Assembly (NCBI RefSeq): GCF_900176345.1
Contig: NZ_FWXU01000031.1
Location: 1 to 64,000 of the forward strand
DNA: 64,000 nt
Reading direction: 5' to 3'
Origin: Rhizobium sp. RU36D
Lineage (GTDB): Bacteria; Pseudomonadota; Alphaproteobacteria; Rhizobiales; Rhizobiaceae
The notes beneath the pieces were generated by a model, which ran no database searches, was not told the origin of the DNA, and saw only the letters and a program-made list of their open reading frames with translations. Below, piece by piece: positions 53,327-62,235 of the stretch. Positions within the stretch are counted from its first letter, which is position 1. Every line of letters begins with the position of its first letter. A program made the translations under genes and the position numbers.

Positions 53327-54289
53327 ATGCCCAACAACGACCTGACGGTCCTTGACGAGGATATCTTTGGCAAGATCGTCTGGGAAATGGACGACGGGAT
53401 CGTCGCCATCGATGTCCATGGCGTCATCACCTTCTGCAATCCGTCCGTCGAGCGGCTCTTCGGTCATTCCCCTGGCTATCTCACGGGCAAGCCTCTCGAC
53501 GTGCTGCTGCCCCATCGCTTCCGCCGGAACCATGGAAGCCATCTCGCCGCCTTCCTGAAGGGTAGCGCCGACACGGCCTATATGGGCAGCCGCAAGGCGC
53601 ATATCCTGGGGCTGAGGGCCGATGGGACCGAAGTGCGGCTCGGCGCCACGATCCTGCGGACGCAGACGATGGCGGGTCCGATCATGGTGGCCGTCATGCG
53701 CGACCTGACGGAGCGGCTGAGCTATCAGAGCGAGCTCGAGCGGCTGGCCAATACCGATCCCCTGACCGGCATCTATAACAGGCGCGCCTTCACCGACGCT
53801 GCCGGACAGCATCTCGCGGAAGCCAACCGCACCGGCGGGCAGATCTCCCTGATGCTCTTCGATATCGATCACTTCAAGTCGATCAACGACCGTCACGGCC
53901 ACGATACCGGTGACCAGGTGATCCGGGATTTTGCCCGCATCATCTCCTCCATCCTCCAAGGAGAGGATATCGCCGCGCGCTGGGGCGGCGAGGAATTCAT
54001 CGTGGCCATGCCGCACACCGGCCTCGACAGGGCGGTGCTGATGGCCGAGATGGTCAGGCGCAATGCCGAAATCGTGACGTTCTCCGGCTCCGCGGGCCAG
54101 GACCTGCGGCTCACCATCAGCGCCGGCGTCGTCTGTTCCTGCGCGGCGACCGAAGACCTGGAAAGCCTGATCAAGCATGCCGACAACGCGCTCTACGCGG
54201 CGAAGGATGCCGGCCGCAACACCGTGACGGCACTGATGTCGCACTGGCCGATGCCGGCGCATTTTGCGCTCCATGGGGCAATCGGGTAA
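53327..54289 (+). CDS. PAS-GGDEF diguanylate cyclase
   Basis: A 320-residue soluble protein: an N-terminal PAS domain (about residues 12-125, with FCNPSVERLFGHSPG and a PAS-associated strand) and a GGDEF domain (about 140-305). The active-site motif is GGEEF (residues 220-224), so cyclic di-GMP synthesis is expected. The inhibitory I-site, normally R-x-x-D five residues upstream, reads Q-G-E-D, so feedback inhibition is probably lost. It is divergent from the chemoreceptor gene. Confidence 0.93.
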   Translation: MPNNDLTVLDEDIFGKIVWEMDDGIVAIDVHGVITFCNPSVERLFGHSPGYLTGKPLDVLLPHRFRRNHGSHLAAFLKGSADTAYMGSRKAHILGLRADGTEVRLGATILRTQTMAGPIMVAVMRDLTERLSYQSELERLANTDPLTGIYNRRAFTDAAGQHLAEANRTGGQISLMLFDIDHFKSINDRHGHDTGDQVIRDFARIISSILQGEDIAARWGGEEFIVAMPHTGLDRAVLMAEMVRRNAEIVTFSGSAGQDLRLTISAGVVCSCAATEDLESLIKHADNALYAAKDAGRNTVTALMSHWPMPAHFALHGAIG

Positions 54290-54290
54290 A

Positions 54291-54334
54291 GCATTTGCGG
54301 TTTTCGCGATAGGACAACCGAAAACAGGAAACGC
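54291..54334. repeat. Imperfect inverted repeat after the diguanylate cyclase gene
   Basis: GCATTTGCGGTTTTCG and CGAAAACAGGAAACGC are mirror arms (13 of 16 positions) around a 12-base loop. It resembles the short palindromic repeats of rhizobial genomes and may stop or attenuate transcription. No T-run follows. Confidence 0.5.
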
Positions 54335-54364
54335 GAGCCATCGCAGAGGACTGGCGAGGACATC

Positions 54365-54712
54365 ATGACGACGATCTACGGCATCAAGAATTGCGACACG
54401 ATGAAGAAGGCGCGCACCTGGCTGGACGCCCAGTCGGTGGCCTATGACTTCCACGACTACAAGGCCTCGGGCATCGACCGAGCCCATCTGGAGCAGTGGT
54501 GCGATTCCAAGGGTTGGGAAGTCGTGCTCAATCGCGCGGGCACCACGTTCAAGGCCTTGCCCGATGAGCAAAAATCGGACCTCTCCCGCGACAAGGCCAT
54601 CGAGTTGATGCTGGCGCAGCCGTCGATGATCAAGCGGCCGGTGCTAGAGCACCAGGGCAGGCTCATCATCGGCTTCAAGCCGGAGCTCTATGCCGATTTC
54701 TTCAAGGGCTGA
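54365..54712 (+). CDS. ArsC/Spx-like reductase (YffB type)
   Basis: A 115-residue thioredoxin-fold protein of the ArsC superfamily. The N-terminal YGIKNCDTMKKARTWL contains a single cysteine at the ArsC active-site position (residue 9), and the RPVLEHQGRLIIGF segment has the usual R-P motif. YffB-type members are probably glutathione-dependent thiol reductases rather than arsenate reductases, because no ars genes are nearby. It is followed five bases later by ybaK. Confidence 0.9.
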   Translation: MTTIYGIKNCDTMKKARTWLDAQSVAYDFHDYKASGIDRAHLEQWCDSKGWEVVLNRAGTTFKALPDEQKSDLSRDKAIELMLAQPSMIKRPVLEHQGRLIIGFKPELYADFFKG

Positions 54713-54717
54713 GTGCC

Positions 54718-55191
54718 ATGTCGAAGACGACGCGCGCCACGCAGGCCCTGGCCAAGGCCGGAGTGGCCTTCACGGTTCATACCTATGACTACGACCCAGA
54801 TGCGTCACGCATCGGGCTTCAGGCCGCGGAAGCGATCGGCGAACACCCGTCGCGGGTGCTGAAGACGCTGATGGCGGAACTGGACGGCAAGCCGGTCTGC
54901 GTCGTCGTTCCCTCCGACCGGGAGGTCAGCATGAAAAAGCTGGCGGCTGCCCTGGGCGGCAAGTCGGCCGAGATGATGAAGCCGCCCAATGCTGAAAAGA
55001 TCACCGGCTATGTCGTCGGCGGCATCAGCCCCTTCGGCCAGAAGAAGCAGGTTCCGACCGCGATCGAGATCTCGGCACTCTCGGAGCCGCAGGTCTATAT
55101 CAATGGCGGCCAGAGGGGGCTGCAGGTCCGGCTTTCGCCTCTGGACGCACAACGCGTGCTCAACGCCGTGGCGGCACCGGTCGTCGCATAA
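54718..55191 (+). CDS. ybaK: Cys-tRNA(Pro)/aminoacyl-tRNA deacylase YbaK
   Basis: A 157-residue editing protein that hydrolyses mischarged tRNA, chiefly Cys-tRNA(Pro). It has the YbaK/ProX fold, with VLKTLMAELDGKPVCVVVPSD (in two parts), the conserved lysine in AAALGGKSAEMM and GYVVGGISPFGQKK (about residues 98-111). It is close behind the ArsC-like gene and probably co-transcribed with it. Confidence 0.93.
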   Translation: MSKTTRATQALAKAGVAFTVHTYDYDPDASRIGLQAAEAIGEHPSRVLKTLMAELDGKPVCVVVPSDREVSMKKLAAALGGKSAEMMKPPNAEKITGYVVGGISPFGQKKQVPTAIEISALSEPQVYINGGQRGLQVRLSPLDAQRVLNAVAAPVVA

Positions 55192-55264
55192 AGCATCGCT
55201 TCATTTTGACCACAAAGCGGCTTAGCCTAAGCTGCAGACTCACGCCAAAGACAAAGCAGGTATC

Positions 55265-56518
55265 ATGACGACAGCGCCCGATTTCGCCAATTCCGTGGAT
55301 CCCGTGAAGCTCGACAAGCTGGCGGAGGTCGCCATCCAGGTGGGGCTTCGGCTGCAGCGGGGGCAGGACCTGATCATGACGGCGCCGATGGCCGCGCTGC
55401 CGCTCGCCCGGCTAATCACCAAGCATGCCTATAAGGCGGGTGCCGGCGTGGTGACCACCATGTTTGCCGATGAGGACATGACCTTGGCGCGCTATGCCCA
55501 TGCGCCGGACGAAAGCTTCGACAAGGCGGCGAACTGGCTTTACGACGGCATGGCCAAGGCCTTCGGGTCTGGCGCGGCGCGGCTTGCCATTTCAGGCGAC
55601 AACCCGATGCTGTTGTCCTCTCAAGATCCGGGCAAGGTGGCACGCGCCAACAGGGCCAATTCGATGGCCTACAAACCGGCGCTGGAGCATATCTCGAATT
55701 TCGACATCAACTGGTCGATCTGCTCTTATCCGAACCCGTCCTGGGCCAAGCTGGTCTTCCCGGACCTGCCGATCGAGGCCGCGGTCGCAAAGCTTGCCGA
55801 CGCCATCTTCGCCGCCTCGCGCGTCGATCTCGACGATCCGGTATCCGCCTGGCGGCAGCACAATGCCGATCTCGCCAAGCGTTCGAAATGGCTGAACGAA
55901 AACCGCTTCTCGGCGCTGCACTACACCGGCCCCGGCACCGACCTGACGCTCGGCCTTGCCGATGGCCATGAATGGTTCGGCGGGGAATCGACCGCCAAGA
56001 ACGGCGTGACCTGCAATCCGAACATCCCCACCGAGGAGGTGTTCACCACGCCGCATGCGCTGCGCGTCGAGGGCACCGTTTCCAGCACCAAGCCGCTCAG
56101 CCACCAGGGCACGCTCATCGACAATATCCAGGTCCGCTTCGAAGCCGGCCGCATCGTCGAGGCCAAGGCGACGAGGGGCGAGGAAGTGCTGCTGAAGGTG
56201 CTGGACACCGACGAGGGCGCCCGGCGCCTGGGCGAAGTGGCGCTCGTGCCGCATTCCTCGCCGATCTCGGCCTCAGGCATCCTGTTCTACAACACGCTGT
56301 TTGACGAAAACGCCTCCTGCCACATCGCGCTCGGCCAGTGCTATTCCAAGTGCTTCATCGACGGTGCCAAGCTCTCGCCTGACGAGATCAAGGCCCGCGG
56401 CGGCAATACGAGCCTGATCCACATCGACTGGATGATCGGCTCCGACAAGATCGACATCGACGGCGTCAAGGCCGACGGCTCGGTGGTGCCGGTGATGCGC
56501 AGGGGTGAGTGGGCTTGA
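55265..56518 (+). CDS. M29 family aminopeptidase
   Basis: A 417-residue metallopeptidase of the thermophilic-type aminopeptidase (M29) family, cleaving N-terminal residues from peptides. Seen are LTLGLADGHEWFGGES (about residues 223-238), FTTPHALRVEGTV with the metal-binding glutamate and histidine region, GEVALVPHSSPIS (about 321-333), FDENASCHIALGQCY (about 346-360), and the final IHIDWMIGSDKID. The full length is intact. It is convergent with the EEP-family gene, two bases apart at the 3' ends. Confidence 0.95.
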   Translation: MTTAPDFANSVDPVKLDKLAEVAIQVGLRLQRGQDLIMTAPMAALPLARLITKHAYKAGAGVVTTMFADEDMTLARYAHAPDESFDKAANWLYDGMAKAFGSGAARLAISGDNPMLLSSQDPGKVARANRANSMAYKPALEHISNFDINWSICSYPNPSWAKLVFPDLPIEAAVAKLADAIFAASRVDLDDPVSAWRQHNADLAKRSKWLNENRFSALHYTGPGTDLTLGLADGHEWFGGESTAKNGVTCNPNIPTEEVFTTPHALRVEGTVSSTKPLSHQGTLIDNIQVRFEAGRIVEAKATRGEEVLLKVLDTDEGARRLGEVALVPHSSPISASGILFYNTLFDENASCHIALGQCYSKCFIDGAKLSPDEIKARGGNTSLIHIDWMIGSDKIDIDGVKADGSVVPVMRRGEWA

Positions 56519-56520
56519 GG

Positions 56521-57639
56521 TCAGATATCCAGGTCAACCCACAGCGCCGCGTGGTCGGATGCAGCGTCCTGCGGCCTCTTCAGCTCCGCATAGGTCTCCC
56601 ACCGCTTGGGCCGTGATCCTGGCCACATGCCGGTCCGGATCACGCCTCCCGCCACCACTTTTTTCATCAGGGCCGGTGACAGCAGCATGTAGTCGATCTT
56701 GTTGCCGGGATTCGAAAGACCGTAGGTCCCCTCGTATCCTCCATTGTCGAAGGCCTGGTGGCCGAAGACGTCCTTCATCGGGCTGTCCTGCACCAGAGCC
56801 TTCAGCGGCGCGCTTGCGGGTGTGTCGTTTAGATCTCCGATGACGGCAATATAGTCCCAACCTTCCGCAAGCCGCTCGGCGCAGAGTTCGACAACGCGCT
56901 CCGCCTGAAGCCTGCGACGCTTGTCCGACTCGGCCGTGCTGCCGAAGCCTTTGCTCTTGAAGTGATTGACCATGACAAGCAGTTTGGCGCCGTTGCCAGT
57001 GGTGATCTCGAATTCGGGGCAGTCGCGGGAAAAGACCGCTCTTTCCCTGTTGTCCCTCTGACGGTCGTCGACATGGCTGCGCATCCGGCCAATCGGAAAA
57101 TCGGGACCCGACATCAGGCCCACATCGATGCCGCGTTCGTCATTTCCATCGATCAGCATGACATGGCGAAAGGGCGTGCCCCCGACCGCCGGCAGAATGT
57201 CGCTATTGAACTCTGCCAGCACCGGGCGACTTTCCGCTTCGACCACGCCGAGGATGTCGGCGCCAATGTCCTTGATCACGCGGGCCGTGTTGCGCATGGC
57301 GTGTTCGTTGATAGGCGCGTCGCGCAACTCAAGCGAACCAACCCAGTCTGCGCGCCCTGTGGCGGTGAAGACAATGCCACCAGCTTCCGGCCGTTTGAGA
57401 AGGCCGCCGCGATTGCGGCGCAGGATGACGAACGGCCCGAGGTCCGATTTCTCCAGTCCGAGTTCGACTGCAAGCTGAGCCATTCGCTGCCGATCGCTAT
57501 CACTATAGGTGACTTGGCCCAGCAGCGCGTTCAGGGCGGCGAACTTCTCCAGAACAGGACGTCCATCCTCCCATGTGTCCAGGTTCATGGCCTTTGCCCG
57601 ATCGAACAGATTCTCTACATTGTAGACTGCCAGCCGCAT
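56521..57639 (-). CDS. Endonuclease/exonuclease/phosphatase family protein
   Basis: A 372-residue EEP-superfamily enzyme. Catalytic segments are YNVENLF (residues 5-11), the metal-binding glutamate in VVEAESRPVL, IGLMSG-like DVGLMSG, VNHFKSKGFGS (about residue 227, with the catalytic histidine), IGDLNDTPASAP and a final SDHAALWV (residue 365 region). The start was set at the ATG behind GGAGGGGG; one five codons earlier is inside that signal. It might hydrolyse nucleic acids or phosphoesters; the substrate is not known. Confidence 0.9.
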   Translation of the reverse strand: MRLAVYNVENLFDRAKAMNLDTWEDGRPVLEKFAALNALLGQVTYSDSDRQRMAQLAVELGLEKSDLGPFVILRRNRGGLLKRPEAGGIVFTATGRADWVGSLELRDAPINEHAMRNTARVIKDIGADILGVVEAESRPVLAEFNSDILPAVGGTPFRHVMLIDGNDERGIDVGLMSGPDFPIGRMRSHVDDRQRDNRERAVFSRDCPEFEITTGNGAKLLVMVNHFKSKGFGSTAESDKRRRLQAERVVELCAERLAEGWDYIAVIGDLNDTPASAPLKALVQDSPMKDVFGHQAFDNGGYEGTYGLSNPGNKIDYMLLSPALMKKVVAGGVIRTGMWPGSRPKRWETYAELKRPQDAASDHAALWVDLDI

Positions 57640-57761
57640 GTCATCCCCCTCCAAGACATCCGTGCGGCTTTATAGCAGAGTTTTATGATGCGCGCATGTC
57701 GTGAATTAAGGATCTATAACGCAACTTTTTTGGGCTCTTTGCGATATCGAGTAACGACCTG

Positions 57762-59369
57762 CTAAAACAAGCTACCCTGCCCCGGTGGCGGCTCTGCCTT
57801 CTTGCTTGCGCGGGCGGCGGGCGCTGGCTTGACCGGCGGCGTCGAGGCGGGCGGTGGCTCTGCCCCCTCGCCGGTGACGGCGGAGACCCTTCCGTCGGCA
57901 AACTCGATCGCAATCTGCGCATGCGGGACCAGTGCGCCGGCGCGCGAGATCGGCTTGTCGTCGGTATCGCGGATGACGGCATAGCCGCGCATCAGCACAT
58001 TTTTGTAGGAGAGCGATTGCAGCACGCGGTCATGGCCGAGGAGTTCTGTGCGGCGATGGCGGATCTGTGCGGTCATGGCGCCGTCCGCCCGCTGCATGAG
58101 GCCCGATAGCCGATCCTTCGCGCGGCCGGTCTGATGCAGCACGCGCGCCGGCGCAGAGCGCAGCGCCGCATCCGCGGAGCCGAGCCGCCCGCGCAACCGG
58201 TCGACCATGCGCTCCACGATCCTCTCCGCCAGGCCTGAGCGTTCCGCCACGCGCCGGCGGTTTTCAATGAGACGCCGCGACAGGGTTTCCGGCGAAAGCC
58301 GCGCCGCGATCCGCTCAAACCCACGACGGCGGTTCATCGTGTTGACCTCAAGGCAGCGGCCGAGATTGGCAGCCGCCTCGTCGAAGCGCCGGCGCGGCAG
58401 GGCCAGCAACTGGTCGAGCGAGGGCAGCGCCCGGGCGAGCGCGCGCAGATCCTGCCGCCGGCGGTCCATGTGGCGGCTCGAGGCACCTGAGAGCCGGGCG
58501 CCTAGACTTGCCACCTGCGCTTCCAGATCGGCCTTCACGGGCACGGCCATTTCCGCGGCACCGGTCGGCGTCGGCGCGCGGACGTCGGCGGCATAGTCGA
58601 TTAGCGTCCAGTCGGTCTCGTGGCCGACGGCCGAGATCAGCGGAATGGTGCTTGCCGCCGCGGCGCGCACGACCGCCTCGTCATTGAAGCTCCAGAGATC
58701 CTCCAGGCTGCCGCCGCCGCGCGCGACGATCAGCACGTCGGGCCGCGGGATCGCACCACCTGGCTGCATGGCATTGAAGCCAGCGATGGCATTGGCCACT
58801 TCGTCGCCCGATCCCTCGCCCTGAACCTTCACGGGCCAGACCAGGACATGCACGGGAAAACGATCCGAGATGCGGTGCAGGATGTCGCGGATGACGGCAC
58901 CGGTGGGTGAGGTCACCACCCCGATCACGCGGGGCATGAAGGGCAGAAGCTGCTTGCGGGCGGGATCGAACAGGCCCTCCGCGGTGAACCGGCGCTTGCG
59001 CTCCTCGATCAGCGCCATCAGCGCGCCGGCGCCTGCAGGCTCCAGCGTGTCGATCACGATCTGGTATTTGGATGAGCCGGGGAAGGTCGTCACCCGGCCG
59101 GTGGCGATGACTTCCATCCCCTCCTCGGGCCGGTATTTCAGCTTGGAAAAACTGCCCTTCCAGATCACGGCGTCGATGCGCGCCTTGTCATCCTTGAGGG
59201 AAAAATAGGCGTGGCCTGAGGAATGGGGGCCGCGATAGCCTGAAATTTCGCCCCGCACCCGGACATGATCGAAGGCGGTCTCGATCGTCCGCTTGATCGA
59301 GCCGGAGAGTTCCGAGACCGAAAATTCCGTGAGATTGGTGGGCGAATCATCGCTGAAGAGACCGGACAT
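57762..59369 (-). CDS. xseA: Exodeoxyribonuclease VII large subunit
   Basis: A 535-residue subunit of the single-strand-specific exonuclease VII. The N-terminal OB-fold domain has VRVRGEISGYRGPHSSGHAY (in parts; about residues 36-55), the catalytic region has GVVTSPTGAVIRDILHR, RGGGSLEDLW, and GHETDWTLIDYAAD. A long coiled-coil segment and a proline/alanine-rich tail follow. The start is the ATG behind AAGGAG. The small subunit gene is not here, which is usual. Confidence 0.95.
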   Translation of the reverse strand: MSGLFSDDSPTNLTEFSVSELSGSIKRTIETAFDHVRVRGEISGYRGPHSSGHAYFSLKDDKARIDAVIWKGSFSKLKYRPEEGMEVIATGRVTTFPGSSKYQIVIDTLEPAGAGALMALIEERKRRFTAEGLFDPARKQLLPFMPRVIGVVTSPTGAVIRDILHRISDRFPVHVLVWPVKVQGEGSGDEVANAIAGFNAMQPGGAIPRPDVLIVARGGGSLEDLWSFNDEAVVRAAAASTIPLISAVGHETDWTLIDYAADVRAPTPTGAAEMAVPVKADLEAQVASLGARLSGASSRHMDRRRQDLRALARALPSLDQLLALPRRRFDEAAANLGRCLEVNTMNRRRGFERIAARLSPETLSRRLIENRRRVAERSGLAERIVERMVDRLRGRLGSADAALRSAPARVLHQTGRAKDRLSGLMQRADGAMTAQIRHRRTELLGHDRVLQSLSYKNVLMRGYAVIRDTDDKPISRAGALVPHAQIAIEFADGRVSAVTGEGAEPPPASTPPVKPAPAARASKKAEPPPGQGSLF

Positions 59370-59536
59370 GGCTCCTTCATAGCGCAAACCGGGGCGAATT
59401 TCAGCCATGGCGCCGCCGTTGTCCCCATCGCCGCACTTGGGAGACCGACCGCGTGTGGGAAAATTTGAGCCTTCGTTTTCCCCGCCTCCTGAGGGCGCCC
59501 GATAATCATGGCGTCCCTCAACCCAGGAGAATTGCC

Positions 59537-59800
59537 ATGTCCGACCGTTTCGCCAGTTTCCAGCCCTCCCAGTCCGGCCCTGCCGCCTCGGCTTTTGCCA
59601 TCACGCCCAGCGATGCCACCGAACTTGCCGAGCCGACGCGCGGCATCTATGTCGGCCAGGGCGGCGATATCTCTGTCATCATGCTGGCCGGCGAGGCCGT
59701 GGTGCTGCGGTCCGTAGCGGCAGGCAGCATCCTGCCCTTGCGGGTGCGTCGCGTGCAGGCGACCGGCACCACCGCAAGTCACCTGGTGGGCCTGTTGTAG
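59537..59800 (+). CDS. Spike base protein (gene transfer agent RCAP_Rcc01079-like)
   Basis: An 87-residue protein whose C-terminal half (RGIYVGQGGDISVIML, then SILPLRVRRVQATGTTA) has the pattern I recall for the spike base protein of RcGTA and related phage tails: a short beta-rich domain ending with LRVRRV...TTAS-LVGL. The ATG follows AGGAG. No other phage or GTA structural gene is near, so this is an orphan. It may be a degenerate remnant or a piece of a dispersed GTA; the family call is from memory and moderate. Confidence 0.6.
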   Translation: MSDRFASFQPSQSGPAASAFAITPSDATELAEPTRGIYVGQGGDISVIMLAGEAVVLRSVAAGSILPLRVRRVQATGTTASHLVGLL

Positions 59801-59980
59801 CGCCATCCACCCTAAATCTGGGGCGGCGGCGGAGGCCAGTACAAAAAAGGTCGCCGTGCAATTACGCGGCGCTTCCCCTACACTGGTCTTCGGAGGCGCC
59901 GCACCAGGTGATTCGTTAGCCCTGAATTAACGGCTTGCGATCATCATTGTCAGGAATGCTGCGATCAACAGGAGGAGCAT

Positions 59981-60211
59981 GTGACCGTCGTCATCGCGAT
60001 GGTACTGGGTTTGGTGTCCGGACTTAGCCGTTCGGCCGCTACGATTGCGGTTGTGGCCCTGCTGCTCGCCGTGGTCTTCCTGGTCGCGACGATGGTTTCC
60101 GCCGGCCCAACCTCGCTCATCGCCTTCCTTGTCGCAGTCGGCGGCTACAATCTCGGCCTCGTGAACCTGCTTCTGCTGGCGCTTGCCATCAACCGGATCA
60201 GAGCCATCTGA
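59981..60211 (+). CDS. Small hydrophobic membrane protein, unknown
   Basis: A 76-residue protein that starts with GTG behind AGGAGGA. It has two or three hydrophobic stretches (VALLLAVVFLVATMV and LIAFLVAVGGYNLGLVNLLLL, in parts) and a short basic C-terminus, so it probably sits in the inner membrane. An overlapping ATG is followed at once by TGA, which rules it out as the start. The family is not recognised. It is convergent with the membrane glycosyltransferase-like gene. Confidence 0.65.
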   Translation: MTVVIAMVLGLVSGLSRSAATIAVVALLLAVVFLVATMVSAGPTSLIAFLVAVGGYNLGLVNLLLLALAINRIRAI

Positions 60212-60226
60212 CCGGGCGTTCCTGCA

Positions 60227-62083
60227 TCACAGCTTGTCCGGCAAAACCCTGAATATCTTCAAGCCGCTATCGGCAGGCTGGGGCAGCGGCTCCAGATAGG
60301 CCGGCACCTCGCCCTTCATAAGCCCGGCGTAAAGTCCATCGGCCTTCATCTCCGCGATCTGGCGGGTCTGGGGATTGGTCGCGCAGAAGGCGAGCCACGA
60401 CACGCGGGCGCCCCGCAGGAAGGTACTAGCCTCGCGTGGTGTCGACAGCCCGATATGCAGTTCCGTCAACATGCCGCCCTGGTTGCGGTGATAGGGCGCG
60501 CTCAGCACCCGGTGCTGGCTGAACCGCAGGATATCCGTGCCGACATCCGAGGGGGCCGCGACGGTACCGGGTTGAAGGCCCGAGAGTTGATGCAGTGCCG
60601 TCTCTGACGTGCAATCGTCGACCACACGGGCAGCGGTGGGCTGACCTTCCGCGCGCAGGCGCCCCGTCAACCCGGCCGTCCCCTCCGCGGAGAGAACACC
60701 TAAGACCGCCCAGACGCTCGGAACGGCCATCAGGGCGCTCAGGATATAGACCGTGCCCACCCCCAGATTTTCGGGATCTTCGTTCGACCGCCGGCGCAGC
60801 TCGATGATCAGCAAGGACAGCGGCAGGATCGACAGGAGATTGGCGAAGATCGCGCCGCGCACCTGGATCAGGGCAATCAGCCAGCTCACCAGGATCATCG
60901 CCAGCAGCACGGCGTGACGCTGGCTGCGGTCGCCCCTGGCGATCCGGAATGCGCAGACCATCATGCCGAAGAAGCCGGCTGCATAAAATCCGCCAAAGGT
61001 TCCCGGCTCCGTCCGCAATTGCGCCAGCGAGGAGCGCGCCTCGATCACGCCACTGAGCCACATGGTCTTGAGCATCGGATCGAGATCCGCCAGCGGGTTG
61101 CCAAGGCATTGCGGGGCGAGCACCAAGGCCGTGCCGAGAACGATCGCGCCCACAGCGCCGAGCACGCCAAAGCGAACACCGCGAGATTGGCCGCTTGCAA
61201 CGAGCGCTGCGAGAAACAGCAGGCCGCCGCCGACCGAGGCAATGCCGTAATAGCCGAGGGACAGGCTGTCGCAGGTGATTTCCGCATAGCGCTGCGGCGG
61301 CACTGTCGCAAAGAAGGCAAAGCTCACGCCCAGCGTCACCGAAAGCGCGAATGCGGCGGCCGGTCGTGCAAACGGCATTCCGTGCCAAGCCCAGAGCACG
61401 GCGACCACAAGGCATGCGACTGCCATCAGCGGCGTCGTCTCGGCGCCGATCGCCAGCGCCAGCGCCACGGCCAGACCTGCCACGCCAAAACTCCAGGCGC
61501 GATTGTGGCGATCGATCAGCATGGCGGCGATGATGGCAACAAGCATGATCTGGAGATTGTGATGATCGATCGCACCGGGCAGGAAGCGATTGCTGGTCAC
61601 CAGCAGCAGGCTCGTCAGGCCGAGCGACACATGCATGGCGCCGACGCCGCCCATGCGCCGACCGGCAAGACCCATGGCGGCGAGTGTCGGCACCGCAAGG
61701 AATAGCGGCCAGACGAACAGGGCCGCGGCTTCCGCCCGCAACGGCTCCAGGAACAGCCCGAAAAACAGGATGAGCCCCGCAATCGGCAGATCCACCAGGC
61801 GCGACCAGTGCATCAGCGTGCCGCCGGCCAGACCCAGCCGCGGTTCGGTGAGATTGAACCAGCCCTGGCCTGCAAGAAAATTCCTGACCTCGATCAGGCG
61901 CATGGTGTCGTCATTGTCGGCGCCGACATAATCCTGCGAAAACGGCACATGCATCAGGATCAGCGCCAGGAGCAGCACCGTGGAATAGGCGGCAACGGCG
62001 GGCCAGAGGGCATGTCGCAGGGGTAGCCCCGTCCTGAGCGACAGGCCGTTGAAACGCGTCATCTGCAGGGCTTGCTGCGCCAT
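60227..62083 (-). CDS. Polytopic membrane protein, GT-C glycosyltransferase-like
   Basis: A 618-residue protein with about a dozen hydrophobic helices and a soluble C-terminal tail. The first periplasmic loop contains DNDDTMRLIEVRNFLAG (about residues 54-70), an acidic pair of the kind used by GT-C glycosyltransferases, followed by a conserved-looking MHWSRLVD. The start is the ATG behind GAGGAG. It lies divergent from a GT2-type gene and GtrA, so it may be the membrane transferase that uses the lipid-linked sugar they produce. Confidence 0.72.
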   Translation of the reverse strand: MAQQALQMTRFNGLSLRTGLPLRHALWPAVAAYSTVLLLALILMHVPFSQDYVGADNDDTMRLIEVRNFLAGQGWFNLTEPRLGLAGGTLMHWSRLVDLPIAGLILFFGLFLEPLRAEAAALFVWPLFLAVPTLAAMGLAGRRMGGVGAMHVSLGLTSLLLVTSNRFLPGAIDHHNLQIMLVAIIAAMLIDRHNRAWSFGVAGLAVALALAIGAETTPLMAVACLVVAVLWAWHGMPFARPAAAFALSVTLGVSFAFFATVPPQRYAEITCDSLSLGYYGIASVGGGLLFLAALVASGQSRGVRFGVLGAVGAIVLGTALVLAPQCLGNPLADLDPMLKTMWLSGVIEARSSLAQLRTEPGTFGGFYAAGFFGMMVCAFRIARGDRSQRHAVLLAMILVSWLIALIQVRGAIFANLLSILPLSLLIIELRRRSNEDPENLGVGTVYILSALMAVPSVWAVLGVLSAEGTAGLTGRLRAEGQPTAARVVDDCTSETALHQLSGLQPGTVAAPSDVGTDILRFSQHRVLSAPYHRNQGGMLTELHIGLSTPREASTFLRGARVSWLAFCATNPQTRQIAEMKADGLYAGLMKGEVPAYLEPLPQPADSGLKIFRVLPDKL

Positions 62084-62235
62084 GGCCGGCTCCTCAAATC
62101 CATCCCGTCTCGGGCCAAGGAAAATATGGGGAATCAAAACGAGCCATGAACCTAGCCTTAACCTTCTCAAGAAATAGTAAAGCTGGACCGGCCGGCGGAT
62201 TTGCGGCCTAGCAATCCAGTATGAAAGGTTGCGGG

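Noticed and set aside
53177..54571. 464-codon minus-strand frame
   Set aside because: It covers the PAS-GGDEF gene and the start of the ArsC-like gene on the other strand; only those show family motifs.
54365..54712. Arsenate reductase (arsenic resistance) call
   Set aside because: The protein is ArsC-fold, but no ars regulator, pump or other resistance gene is near, and it has the YffB/Spx-like pattern next to ybaK.
59537..60211. Prophage or GTA structural cluster near the spike base protein
   Set aside because: No capsid, portal, terminase or tail genes are found in the neighbourhood; only the single small protein is phage-like.
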